Virus record (IMG/VR): IMGVR_UViG_3300035070_000125 | Span: 1 to 20,007 of that record | Length of the DNA: 20,007 bases | From: a virus | Direction: 5' to 3' (one strand) | In this document: positions 1-7,305 of the stretch, in pieces | Layout of the letters: every line of letters starts with the position of its first letter | How positions within the stretch are numbered: position 1 is the first letter of the stretch | The notes under the pieces: model-generated | Database searches by the model: none | The model's input: the letters and a program-made list of their open reading frames with translations, nothing else | Told to the model about the DNA's origin: nothing | Program-made: the position numbers and the translations under genes

Positions 1-1235
1 GGTACCCAGAAGTCATGCACTATGCCAAACGCGGCCTCTTGCTGTACTACGGCGCGAACACCCGGCATATCCCTAAATAACGTAGCCAAGGAACCCGAGC
101 AGGCGACAATCACGTCACAGCCTTTCTTGACCATGTACCGTATCATTCCGGCGCAGTGTATCTGGTCGCCCAGACCGCCTTCCATGTTGAGTAAAATAGT
201 ACCCTTACTTACCCCGTCCCACATCGGTGTGGGTACTCTGGGCGGAGGATTACCGAAGACGCTTTCATGGCGACCACGGAAAATAAGTTTATGCCCGTCT
301 AGCAAGTTACCACGGCGTATCTCGTACCAACCACGGTTAAAGGCCGCGCGGTCATTCAAAGGCTCTCTAAACCCAAGCTCGTCACCAATCTTAGCCGCCT
401 CGTCCAAGTTACCCATAAGGCCCTGAGACAGCATAATATCAAGCTGATGTACGGGCAGGTTAGAAGTCTGCTCCCCACGCCAAAAACGCGGTTGAACAAA
501 GCCACGGTACATGTGCTCTAAGGTGTCCTCGGCAGACTGGGTGTCAGCTTTCTTGAGCTTCTTACGGACGTTGTGCAGGCCCTGCACTTGCCAAACTTCT
601 TCGTCTTTCTCTTGCAGGTTGGAGGCGTCGATGTTGTTCAGATCGTAAGTATGGGGCGTAAGCTCCAAGAACTCTTCAATACCACGCAGCACTTCTTCGG
701 GCTTGCTTACTAGGTCTTCGTATTCGACGTAGTGTATGCACTCCTGTGAGAAGTTATGTGCGCCAAGCAGGGTTTGATACGACTGCTTTACGTGGTCCAC
801 AAGGTCAGAGGTACGCAAGAATTCAGTAAGATTGTCAGGCTTTGCCACACGGACCATAGAGGCCACGCAGTCTTCGACATTACGCACAGTAGCAATAATC
901 TTAGGCTTGTACCCGAGCACGTTGTACATAGTAGGCATGTTAACTTCAGAGGCCCAACTACGTGCTTTGTCGAGGATTACCGGCTTGTCGATGTCGGCGT
1001 ATTTGCTTTCGCAAATGGCTTTTAGTACTCGCTGTATTTCTTTCTCTTGTACCGTGTTGTCCTGCGTACTGGACTGTTGGCTAATAGAATCTGCCCACGC
1101 CTTTAACGTGCCCACGAGCATATCCAACAAACCCGAGGTAGCTGTGGTGTGCATCTCGGGGTGCTGCTGTAGTAACGCCGCCAGTACCGTAGAACCTGAG
1201 CGGGGTAGACCTGATAGGAAGTATATTTTTTTCAT
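1..1235 (-). CDS. Sulfotransferase fused to TPR/GT9-like glycosyltransferase (3' part missing)
   Basis: The frame opens at ATG 1235 and runs off the left edge after 411 codons. Residues 1-215 look like a PAPS-dependent sulfotransferase: SGLPRSGST (8-16) fits the 5'-phosphosulfate loop, TVRNVEDCVASMVR (116-129) fits the 3'-phosphate site, and YVEYEDLVSKPEEVLRGIEEFL (split at 169-190) is the usual late helix. Residues 258-325 look like a TPR-type helical hairpin (FNRGWYEIRRGNLLDG at 299-314). From about 330 the pattern of TPR-linked GT9-like glycosyltransferases follows: MWDG (338-341), ILLNMEGGLGDQIHCA (347-362), then a Rossmann-like stretch to HDFW. Predicted roles are sulfate transfer and sugar transfer; acceptors are unknown. 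It starts 17 bases after the propeller gene with only a weak ribosome site. The sulfotransferase call is firm; the second domain rests on remembered family patterns. Confidence 0.82.
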   Translation of the reverse strand, partial: MKKIYFLSGLPRSGSTVLAALLQQHPEMHTTATSGLLDMLVGTLKAWADSISQQSSTQDNTVQEKEIQRVLKAICESKYADIDKPVILDKARSWASEVNMPTMYNVLGYKPKIIATVRNVEDCVASMVRVAKPDNLTEFLRTSDLVDHVKQSYQTLLGAHNFSQECIHYVEYEDLVSKPEEVLRGIEEFLELTPHTYDLNNIDASNLQEKDEEVWQVQGLHNVRKKLKKADTQSAEDTLEHMYRGFVQPRFWRGEQTSNLPVHQLDIMLSQGLMGNLDEAAKIGDELGFREPLNDRAAFNRGWYEIRRGNLLDGHKLIFRGRHESVFGNPPPRVPTPMWDGVSKGTILLNMEGGLGDQIHCAGMIRYMVKKGCDVIVACSGSLATLFRDMPGVRAVVQQEAAFGIVHDFWV

Positions 1236-1251
1236 AAGTTGTTATTTACTT

Positions 1252-2700
1252 TTAAGCATCCTTAATTGCATACACTTGCTCAAAGCCTGTGCCAACATTA
1301 CTCCAAGTAGTTAGCGACCCTATTTGTATGGGACTGTTTTTAATTAGATAAACAGTGTTATCGCCTAATTGCCCCGACGCGCCGTAGCCCCAAGCCCATA
1401 AAGTACCGTCGGTTTTAACTGCAACCGAAACTTCTTTCGTTACCCTTGTTTGCGCCCAATTAGTTAAGGCCCCTATTTGCACCGGACTACTTACGTTAAC
1501 TGAGCTTCCGTTACCTAGTTTACCGTTGGAGCCTTGTCCAAGCCCCCAAAGGGTCCCGTTAGTTTTTATAAGCATAACGTGGTAGCCGTTTTGCCCATAG
1601 TCGGCCCAATTGGTATCAGAGCCTATCTGCACAGGAGAAGACCGTTTAATCGTGTCGTTTTGGCCTAAATTCCCTGTGCTGCCACTTCCCCAAGCCCAAA
1701 GCGTGCCATCTGTTTTAATAGCAGTACAGAATGGGTAACCTCCCGCAGCAGGGCCTCCCGCTTTATACCAATTGGTATCCGTCCCTACTTGTACGGGGGA
1801 AGAGCGGTGTACCGAGTAGCCAGTATTTTGACCTAAAGCACCGTGGCGACCGTCCCCCCAAGTCCACAAAGTGCCGTCGGTTTTAATTCCACAAACATTG
1901 ACTCCTGTGCCTGCCGCGACATAGGCCCAATCGGTATCTGCCCCTACTTGTACAGGAGAAGAGTAGCCTATTTGGTTGTTTTGCCCTAATTGCCCGTAGT
2001 TATTTTTTCCCCAAGCCCACAACGTACCATCGGTTTTAAGTGCAAAAGTACTGTACGTGCCTATAGCTACCAAACCGCCCCACGTAGTTAAAGCGCCTAC
2101 TTGTACAGGAGAAGAATAGGAAATACCCTCGTTATTTTGGCCCAACATCCCGTCATTAGCTCGACCCCACATCCAAAGCGAACCGTCAGTTTTAATGGAC
2201 GCTGCGGCGTTTGTGGACGCTGTACTAAACGGTCCCCAATCGGTAAGCGCGCCAATTTGTGTGGGTGAAGAAATGTTAATGTTGTTAGTGTTTTGCCCCA
2301 TCGCCCCGTTATTATCTCGACCCCATGAATAGGCTTCGGAGGGACTAGAAGGAACCACTGAATTACTCGCTGCACTTGCCGGACCTGTTCCCGTGCCGTT
2401 AGTAGCCGTTACGGTAAACGTATAAGACGTACCTCCGGTCAACCCGCTAACAACAATAGGCGAAGCAGAACCCGTAGCGGTAATAGAGCCGGGGCTTGAC
2501 GTAACAGTGTAGGACAAAGTGGCGGGATAGCCGGGGTTAGCAGGCGCGGTAAAAGCAACCGAAGCGTTTAAAGGTCCCCCAGTAGCCGTACCAATCGTAG
2601 GCGCACCGGGAACCTCGGGCCATGTACCTGCGCCCTTGGCTTGTGCTGCTTGCGTCACGGTCCACTGACCGGAGAATTGTTTCCAAATTTGGCTTGGCAT
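1252..2700 (-). CDS. Fibronectin-III-like domain plus seven-repeat RCC1-like propeller, probable virion adhesin
   Basis: This 482-residue protein begins with a short motif (MPSQIWKQFSGQW) of the type seen at the start of marine phage tail proteins. Residues about 30-116 look like a fibronectin type III domain (VPGAPTIGTA, then LTGGTSYTFTVTATNGTG). Residues 120-482 hold seven RCC1-like repeats of about 50 residues, each with LGQN, SSPVQVGALTDW and KTDGTLWAWG-like segments. The final copy ends at YAIKDA and lacks its WAWG strand, while the first copy starts with AYSWG, so the ends could close a seven-bladed propeller. There is no signal peptide or transmembrane segment. A GAGGG ribosome site precedes the ATG. 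Place among virion genes suggests an exposed tail or fibre protein binding a host surface; the RCC1 role in eukaryotic Ran exchange should not be transferred. Confidence 0.88.
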   Translation of the reverse strand: MPSQIWKQFSGQWTVTQAAQAKGAGTWPEVPGAPTIGTATGGPLNASVAFTAPANPGYPATLSYTVTSSPGSITATGSASPIVVSGLTGGTSYTFTVTATNGTGTGPASAASNSVVPSSPSEAYSWGRDNNGAMGQNTNNINISSPTQIGALTDWGPFSTASTNAAASIKTDGSLWMWGRANDGMLGQNNEGISYSSPVQVGALTTWGGLVAIGTYSTFALKTDGTLWAWGKNNYGQLGQNNQIGYSSPVQVGADTDWAYVAAGTGVNVCGIKTDGTLWTWGDGRHGALGQNTGYSVHRSSPVQVGTDTNWYKAGGPAAGGYPFCTAIKTDGTLWAWGSGSTGNLGQNDTIKRSSPVQIGSDTNWADYGQNGYHVMLIKTNGTLWGLGQGSNGKLGNGSSVNVSSPVQIGALTNWAQTRVTKEVSVAVKTDGTLWAWGYGASGQLGDNTVYLIKNSPIQIGSLTTWSNVGTGFEQVYAIKDA

Positions 2701-2705
2701 TACGA

Positions 2706-3863
2706 CTACCCTCTAATCCCGTAAGACGAATAACGACCCGGTGAAGCATCTATCCAATTTGTATCCGCTCCAATTTGAACCGGGGAAGAGTACCCTAAAT
2801 TAACGTCGTCTTGCCCAATTTGACCCCGAGAATTGTCCCCCCAAGCCCACAAAGTTCCGTCGGTTTTAATGGCAAGGAAAGCTCGGCAGTACCCACCTTC
2901 AACCTTGTCCCAATCGTTTAAAGCCCCTACTTGTACTGGCGAGGAATAATTTATTGCGTTATTTTGCCCTAACAAGCCCGCAATATTTTCTCCCCACGAA
3001 TAAAGTTGGCCTGACGCATTTACCGCTAAGCAAGTACCGTCTTTACCCACTGCAATATTTGTCCAATTAGTTAAAGCGCCTATTTGAACGGGAGAAGAAC
3101 GACTAATTAAATCGTTTTGCCCTAGTTGACCTAAGTTGTTTCTACCCCAAGCCCACAAAGTTCCGTTTGTTCGTAAACCCAGTGAAAAAACTTCCGCCTG
3201 TTGTGCGTCCAACCAAGTTTCCGCCCCCACTTGTACTGGGGAGGAGCGCCGTGCTGTAGCTCCGCTTATGTTAATGCCAAGCTCTCCGTAAACAGAGCCT
3301 CCAGAGGCGTATAAAGTCCCGTCAGTTTTAATATAAAAAGCCGCATTTTGACCCATCATAGCGGAAGCCCAGTCGGTATCCGAGCCTACTTGAATGGGAG
3401 AAGACACATTAACATTCGTTCCTTGTGCAAGTTTTCCGGCATTACCGGAACCCCACGTCCACAAAGTTCCATCAGGTTTTATAGCTCCAGCGCTTTGTTG
3501 GTTTACATCGAAAAACGCCCAATCGGTTAACGCGCCTACTTGAATGGGGGAAGAGGTGTTAGACGTTGCGCCCGCTGTGTTATTACCACTAAGTCCGGAC
3601 GATAAGTATCCCCACACAAAAATACTACCGGGGTTTTTACGCGCTCCGGCACAGTATTGACCGCCCGACACGTTTAGCCATGTTCCCCCTGAGCCGACTT
3701 GAGTAGGCGATGATCTATCTATGGTGTCGTTTAAACCTAGTACACCAATAGAAAAAACGCTACCGTTGTCCCCCCAAGCATATAAAGGCTGCGGTGCAAA
3801 TTCCCCCGGAGTCAACGGGTCAAAGTAGGCTTGGATAAATCCGCCTTCCCATCTATTAGACAT
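2706..3863 (-). CDS. Seven-repeat RCC1-like propeller, probable virion adhesin
   Basis: This 385-residue paralogue of the next gene downstream has a short N-terminal part (MSNRWEGGFIQAYFDP) that may dock it to the virion. From about residue 26 it holds seven RCC1-like repeats with the same SSPVQVG, TDW and DGTLWAWG signatures. The first strand LYAWG at the N-terminus and the incomplete last copy ending YSSYGIRG again fit propeller closure. Repeats 1 to 3 are the most diverged (for example KNPGSIFVWG and KTDGTLYASG), whereas the later ones are close to consensus. AAGGAG lies just before the ATG. It ends five bases before the second propeller gene starts, so the two are probably co-translated. 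A tail or receptor-binding role is inferred from context; the fold itself is well supported. Confidence 0.88.
   Translation of the reverse strand: MSNRWEGGFIQAYFDPLTPGEFAPQPLYAWGDNGSVFSIGVLGLNDTIDRSSPTQVGSGGTWLNVSGGQYCAGARKNPGSIFVWGYLSSGLSGNNTAGATSNTSSPIQVGALTDWAFFDVNQQSAGAIKPDGTLWTWGSGNAGKLAQGTNVNVSSPIQVGSDTDWASAMMGQNAAFYIKTDGTLYASGGSVYGELGINISGATARRSSPVQVGAETWLDAQQAEVFSLGLRTNGTLWAWGRNNLGQLGQNDLISRSSPVQIGALTNWTNIAVGKDGTCLAVNASGQLYSWGENIAGLLGQNNAINYSSPVQVGALNDWDKVEGGYCRAFLAIKTDGTLWAWGDNSRGQIGQDDVNLGYSSPVQIGADTNWIDASPGRYSSYGIRG
2839..3166. repeat. Direct DNA repeats inside the propeller genes
   Basis: A 22-base stretch is identical at 2839-2860 and 3145-3166, 306 bases apart, which is exactly 102 codons or two propeller repeats. 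It encodes the conserved LWAWG strand. Imperfect copies of the same stretch occur near 1388, 1688, 1857, 2009, 2161 and 3453, thus in both propeller genes. The spacing keeps the reading frame, so recombination between copies would remove or add whole blades. The repetition follows protein repeats and is not a separate mobile element. Confidence 0.8.
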
Positions 3864-3873
3864 ACCCTACTCC

Positions 3874-4254
3874 TTACGAGCTAGAGATCGCTTCGTAGCT
3901 AATAGTGTAGCTGATGCCGCTTGCCGTGCCGCTAGTGACTACGATGGACTGGTCTTCCATTAGGTAAATCGCCGTGGTCTTATCCGTTACGATAATAGAC
4001 GCATCCGCAGGGACTGACACCGTAGAGACGACAGGGTAAGAAGTACCCGCACCCGCCGCCGCGTTGTTTATAGCCACAGTGGTATCCACGGCGCTTGTGC
4101 CGTTGACGTTAGCCGCTACGATTTGGTTGATCTTAAGTACGTCACCAGAAGACGCCGCGTTAGACAGAAGCACGTTAGCTGCTGTGTCCGAGGGAGTCAG
4201 GAACGTCGTGTTTCCTAAAATGCTTGTTACGCTTACTATATTGGGGTTAGCCAT
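3874..4254 (-). CDS. Small beta-rich virion-type protein, unknown role
   Basis: This 126-residue protein is rich in Ala, Ser, Thr and Val and has no Cys, signal peptide or membrane span. It begins MANPNIVSVTSILGNT and contains alternating beta-type segments such as SIIVTDKTTAIYLMEDQSIV. Similar short proteins occur among the structural genes of marine phages and cyanophages as I recall, usually unnamed. A strong AGGAGAAGG ribosome site precedes the ATG, and it starts 10 bases after the 204-residue gene upstream in transcription. Its place between a fibre-like protein and the propeller proteins suggests a tail or surface component. Function is not identified from sequence. Confidence 0.75.
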   Translation of the reverse strand: MANPNIVSVTSILGNTTFLTPSDTAANVLLSNAASSGDVLKINQIVAANVNGTSAVDTTVAINNAAAGAGTSYPVVSTVSVPADASIIVTDKTTAIYLMEDQSIVVTSGTASGISYTISYEAISSS

Positions 4255-4264
4255 TTACCTTCTC

Positions 4265-4879
4265 CTAGAATCCCATGACCATCGCAAGAGCGATGCTTAG
4301 TCCGGCGGATATGCCCGCGCTACCATATTCCAATGCGGTGCCACCGCTGTTTACTACGAGTGCTTGACCTGCTGTACCTAGAGTACTTAGGTTTGTACCG
4401 CCGTTTGCTATGGGAAGCACACCGGTTACGCCGGTAGCTAAGTTTACTACGCCCGTTGAAGCATTAGCGTTAAATACCGCAGCGCCTGCACCCGCACCAT
4501 CTGTGACGACCATTGTTTTGTCGCCGTTAGCTATGTCTACCGTAGCACCTGAGCCTTGCTTGATCGTAATGATCTGGCCGCCAGTAGTAGCGTTCTCAAT
4601 AATCCACGTCTTAGATACCGTGTTTGGTCCAAGAGTAATCTCACGAGTCGCTGTTAGCGATACTGCCGAAGTAAACTTTAAGTACAGAGAGCGCGTGGCA
4701 TCTGCTGTCGCGTCCGGCATGGTGAAGGTTTCGTTAGCGTCAGCCGCTATTTCCTTCGTGCCGTAGCTAAAACCGTCGGTAATCAGCTCAAGGTTAGTGT
4801 TAGTACTGGTGCCCCAAGTGCCGTCTTCATCACCCGTGGTGATTTCTTTGAGCCGTAAGTTATTTACATAAGTAGCCAT
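4265..4879 (-). CDS. Tail-fibre-like virion protein
   Basis: This 204-residue protein has the N-terminal pattern MATYVNNLRLKEITTGDEDG followed by TWGTSTNTNLELI, which I associate with a common marine phage structural family. The middle part (about 75-140) is beta-rich: LTATREITLGPNTVSKTWIIENATTGGQIITIKQG. Near the C-terminus, VTGVLPIANGGTNLSTLG (about 158-175) is a motif found in many phage tail fibres before the distal part. The end, ISAGLSIALAMVMGF, is hydrophobic but too short to claim membrane insertion. GGAG precedes the ATG at a good distance. It is probably a tail fibre or baseplate-type protein; the receptor is unknown. Confidence 0.8.
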   Translation of the reverse strand: MATYVNNLRLKEITTGDEDGTWGTSTNTNLELITDGFSYGTKEIAADANETFTMPDATADATRSLYLKFTSAVSLTATREITLGPNTVSKTWIIENATTGGQIITIKQGSGATVDIANGDKTMVVTDGAGAGAAVFNANASTGVVNLATGVTGVLPIANGGTNLSTLGTAGQALVVNSGGTALEYGSAGISAGLSIALAMVMGF

Positions 4880-4895
4880 CTAATTTCTCCAGTAT

Positions 4896-5108
4896 CTACA
4901 CTAACGTGCTGCCGCCAGCGGCGGGGATGCTTGTCGCGTAAATCTTTGTATTCTGTCGTAAGTTTAGTGCTTCGCCGCAATCTGAGCAAGTGTCAGCGCT
5001 TAATTCAGCCTCGTTTACATCATACCCGCAGTTGCCGCATACCACTTCAATTTCATGCTTCGGGTCTATTGCGCTACCCAAGTTTGTCGCTTCGTTTACT
5101 ATTTTCAT
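4896..5108 (-). CDS. Small zinc-ribbon protein
   Basis: The chosen ATG at 5108 overlaps the TGA of the upstream gene as ATGA, a usual coupling arrangement, and gives 70 residues (MKIVNEATNLG). A start six codons earlier at 5126 is possible but lies inside the upstream gene. Two Cys pairs, CGNC and CSDC, about 17 residues apart, form a typical zinc ribbon (VVCGNCGYDVNEAELSADTC). The C-terminal third, TKIYATSIPAAGG, carries no motif I know. GGACGG upstream may serve as ribosome site. Function is unknown; it lies inside the virion gene run, so it may be a minor virion or assembly protein. Confidence 0.78.
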   Translation of the reverse strand: MKIVNEATNLGSAIDPKHEIEVVCGNCGYDVNEAELSADTCSDCGEALNLRQNTKIYATSIPAAGGSTLV

Positions 5109-6010
5109 GCTGCTATTTCCGTCCAATTAGGTGTTTGGCTGTCGTCTACGTCTACCCATCCTGCATTCTGATTCGGTACGATTTCACTCCAAACTAGAAC
5201 TGTTCCGACTTGGCCTGTGGCCTGTACGCCAATGGCGTATACCTTGGCTCCTGCTGTCTCGGTTGTCTCGCCTAGTGCTGTAGTGCCCTGAACGCCGGTG
5301 ACGTTGACGTTTTGCTGTAACAGTACAGTGATATTGCCCAGTGTAGCGGTGGCTTGCAGCCCAGTAGCATCAAGAGACGAATCCCCGATTATTTCTACAT
5401 TACCCGCTGTAGCGGTTGCGGCTACGCCTACGGCAAAGACATTTACTTGGGTTAACGGCCCGGCTATTCCTAGCTGTCCTGTCCCCTCTACACCTGTAAC
5501 AGCTACGATGGCATCCGCGTTAACTATTACCGTACCAATCTGACCGGTAGCTGCATTGCCGAGAGCTTCTATCGCTCCATCGGCTTCAACCGCAATATTA
5601 CCAAGAGCTGTGGTAGCTTCGACGCCTGTGAGGTATACCCCAACGCCTTCCTGTACTTCGACTGAGCCTATCTCACCGGTAGCTTGGAGACCTAGTGACT
5701 GCCCCCACGAACCTTGACCCCAGACTCCTCGACCCCAACCGCCTAGATAAACAGTGGCATCCCAGACCGTATATCCCGCAACGCCTGTGGCGCTAAGCCC
5801 AGTAACCGAAACGCTTGCATTTGCTTGCGCTATGGCTGTACCTAAAGCCGCTGTGCCAACTACGCCGGTAACACTTACAACTGCATCACCCGTAACACCT
5901 ACAGTCCCTACAGCACCTGTACCGATAGGCAGAGCATTACCTTCGCCCCACGAATCCGTACCCCAAGTGCTGAATCCCCAACCGGAGAGTGGGACCGTAA
6001 CGTCAGTCAT
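5105..6010 (-). CDS. Repetitive beta-rich virion protein with Trp/Gly modules
   Basis: This 301-residue protein has two Trp/Gly-rich modules, GWGFSTWGTDSWGEG near residue 10 and GGWGRGVWGQGSWGQ near residue 90. Each leads into a series of degenerate repeats of about 20-25 residues with VTGVxATxxLGxxxV character, such as VSVTGLSATGVAG and VNVTGVQGTTALG. The C-terminus, VPNQNAGWVDVDDSQTPNWTEI, resembles the tryptophan-containing ends of marine phage structural proteins I remember. No enzymatic motif, Cys or membrane span is visible. Its place between a 144-residue beta-rich protein and the fibre-like gene suggests a tail spike, fibre or tail-surface component. AGG lies eight bases before the ATG. 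The precise role is unknown. Confidence 0.8.
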   Translation of the reverse strand: MTDVTVPLSGWGFSTWGTDSWGEGNALPIGTGAVGTVGVTGDAVVSVTGVVGTAALGTAIAQANASVSVTGLSATGVAGYTVWDATVYLGGWGRGVWGQGSWGQSLGLQATGEIGSVEVQEGVGVYLTGVEATTALGNIAVEADGAIEALGNAATGQIGTVIVNADAIVAVTGVEGTGQLGIAGPLTQVNVFAVGVAATATAGNVEIIGDSSLDATGLQATATLGNITVLLQQNVNVTGVQGTTALGETTETAGAKVYAIGVQATGQVGTVLVWSEIVPNQNAGWVDVDDSQTPNWTEIAA

Positions 6011-6018
6011 ATCAGGAC

Positions 6019-6453
6019 CTAAGCGATACGGATTATAGCGTTGCTCGCGTCAGCCGCTGGGAAGACAATAGTAAAGTCGCCCGCAGTAGAGGTCTTGTCC
6101 GCACCGAAGTCCAGAACTGCAACAGCAGGGTTAGTGCCGCCGTCTGCTAAGTAGATCAAAGCGCCACGAGCAGTAATAGTCGCTGTAGACCATGTAGTAT
6201 CTGCAAAGTCTAGGAACGCTGTAGTGCCGCTAGAAGCTGGGTTTGCAGAGATAGTCAGGGTATTACCGCCTGCTGTATAACCTGTACCAGAAACCTCATT
6301 AGTTACCGAATACGCAGTTGTAGTCGCATCCAACGTAGCCGCTGAAGTAAACAGTGCGATTTTAAATGTTTGTGCTGTGCCGCTGCTAAAGTCGAACGTC
6401 CCGTCAAGGATGCCAACTTTGAACGATGTAACCATAGCCTGTGAAATAGCCAT
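6019..6453 (-). CDS. Virion-type protein of a common marine phage family
   Basis: This 144-residue protein begins MAISQAMVTSFKVGILDGT. It has a beta-rich body with KIALFTSAATLDATTTAYSV (about 31-50), SGTGYTAGGNTL and ALIYLADGG, and ends FTIVFPAADASNAIIRIA. I recall this pattern in structural gene runs of many marine phages, without an assigned function. There are no Cys residues or membrane segments. AGAGGAAA precedes the ATG. It starts 17 bases after the adaptor gene and ends eight bases before the repetitive protein, so it belongs to the same transcript. Tail or collar placement is inferred only from order. Confidence 0.8.
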   Translation of the reverse strand: MAISQAMVTSFKVGILDGTFDFSSGTAQTFKIALFTSAATLDATTTAYSVTNEVSGTGYTAGGNTLTISANPASSGTTAFLDFADTTWSTATITARGALIYLADGGTNPAVAVLDFGADKTSTAGDFTIVFPAADASNAIIRIA

Positions 6454-6470
6454 TTGTGTTTCCTCTTAAA

Positions 6471-7100
6471 TTAACGCGGGGTTATACGGAGTTGACCAGA
6501 GCGGTACATATCTTCCCGCATCTTGCCGTCCCCTAAGTTTTTGAGTAGCGCCATAGCGTCTACGTACATACTCTGGTAAAGCTGGATCATATCCGGCTCA
6601 CCTTTAATGAAGCGTATTGCCTCAACCAGAGCACCATTTAACAGCGCAGAATCAAACTCATTGCCAAGCCACGTAGTGCCCGCAGTAACAATAGACTCTG
6701 GGTAGTAGCCGTAATGAAGCTCCACCTCGTATGATGCGTCTGGTGTTGGGCCTATGATAAACGCTGTGTCATCAAAAAGACCGTAATGTCTCGGCGTCCC
6801 AGTGCTAGTAGGTCCGGGGTAAGCCTCGCGGATGAAGTTAACATCCTTATTCAGCAGGTACTCGTAGTTGCCCTGAGCGTCAATAACCGCCAAAGAGAAC
6901 GGATACAAGAAGTCTGTCGGGAACACCAAGTACTTATTTCCAGAAGTCAGGTTACCAGTCTGGTTACGACGCAAAGCCGGTATCTGAACAGTGTTATAAA
7001 TCTTCTGCTCAGCCTGATCTGTAAACATAGCAAGTTGGTCGTCCGTAAACGACTGCTCGCAGATGTCCTCAATATTTGTCTTCAGCTCGGTGTAATTCAC
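6471..7100 (-). CDS. Head-tail adaptor protein, SU10-adaptor-like
   Basis: The frame starts with GTG at 7100, supported by AAGGAG upstream, and encodes 209 residues. It is mostly helical at both ends, with TELKTNIEDICEQSFTDDQL (3-22) and NGALVEAIRFIKGEPDMIQL, around a beta-rich centre (YLVFPTDFLYPFSLAVIDAQG, split, and AFIIGPTPDASYEVELHYGY). This layout fits phage adaptor proteins of the SU10 type that bind beneath the portal in short-tailed phages. A second adaptor-type gene lies upstream at 7659-8363. The assignment rests on remembered family pattern and gene order; a connector or tail-completion role is the alternative reading. Confidence 0.78.
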   Translation of the reverse strand: MNYTELKTNIEDICEQSFTDDQLAMFTDQAEQKIYNTVQIPALRRNQTGNLTSGNKYLVFPTDFLYPFSLAVIDAQGNYEYLLNKDVNFIREAYPGPTSTGTPRHYGLFDDTAFIIGPTPDASYEVELHYGYYPESIVTAGTTWLGNEFDSALLNGALVEAIRFIKGEPDMIQLYQSMYVDAMALLKNLGDGKMREDMYRSGQLRITPR

Positions 7101-7110
7101 CTGCTACTCC

Positions 7111-7296
7111 TTAACCCATTGGGCCTCGGGCCATAGTACCTTTAGTCGCTGCACCTACACCACGAACCTTAACACCGCTAGTCTTCATGTCTTTAGGCGG
7201 TTGGTTGCAGCAGTCAGCTACTTTGTACATAACAGGCTCGTTAGGGAACTCTATTACCTTCGGGGCCTTCACGTTTGATCTTGACTTCATTTTCAT
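7111..7296 (-). CDS. Small basic protein with GAATKGTMARGPMG tail
   Basis: This 61-residue protein is rich in Lys, Met and Gly. It contains a Cys pair (ADCCNQPPKDM) and ends GVGAATKGTMARGPMG, a C-terminal pattern I recall in short proteins beside the adaptor genes of marine phages. AGGAG lies six bases before the ATG, and the ribosome site overlaps the end of the zinc-ribbon gene. It sits between two adaptor-linked genes, so it may be a small virion component or assembly factor. No enzymatic motif is visible and the function is unknown. Confidence 0.7.
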   Translation of the reverse strand: MKMKSRSNVKAPKVIEFPNEPVMYKVADCCNQPPKDMKTSGVKVRGVGAATKGTMARGPMG

Positions 7297-7305
7297 TTTG
7301 ATCTC

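Noticed and set aside
22-426. Plus-strand open frame of 134 codons at the left edge
   Set aside because: It is antisense to the sulfotransferase/glycosyltransferase gene, whose frame shows clear motifs. The plus-strand product is Pro/Ser-rich without recognisable features.
832-1314. Plus-strand open frame of 160 codons
   Set aside because: It is antisense to the sulfotransferase and the end of the propeller gene; there is no ribosome site and no recognisable motif.
1252-3863. CRISPR-like or tandem DNA repeat array
   Set aside because: The repeated DNA is explained by RCC1-like protein repeats; copies are imperfect, spacing follows codons, and there is no constant repeat with unique spacers.
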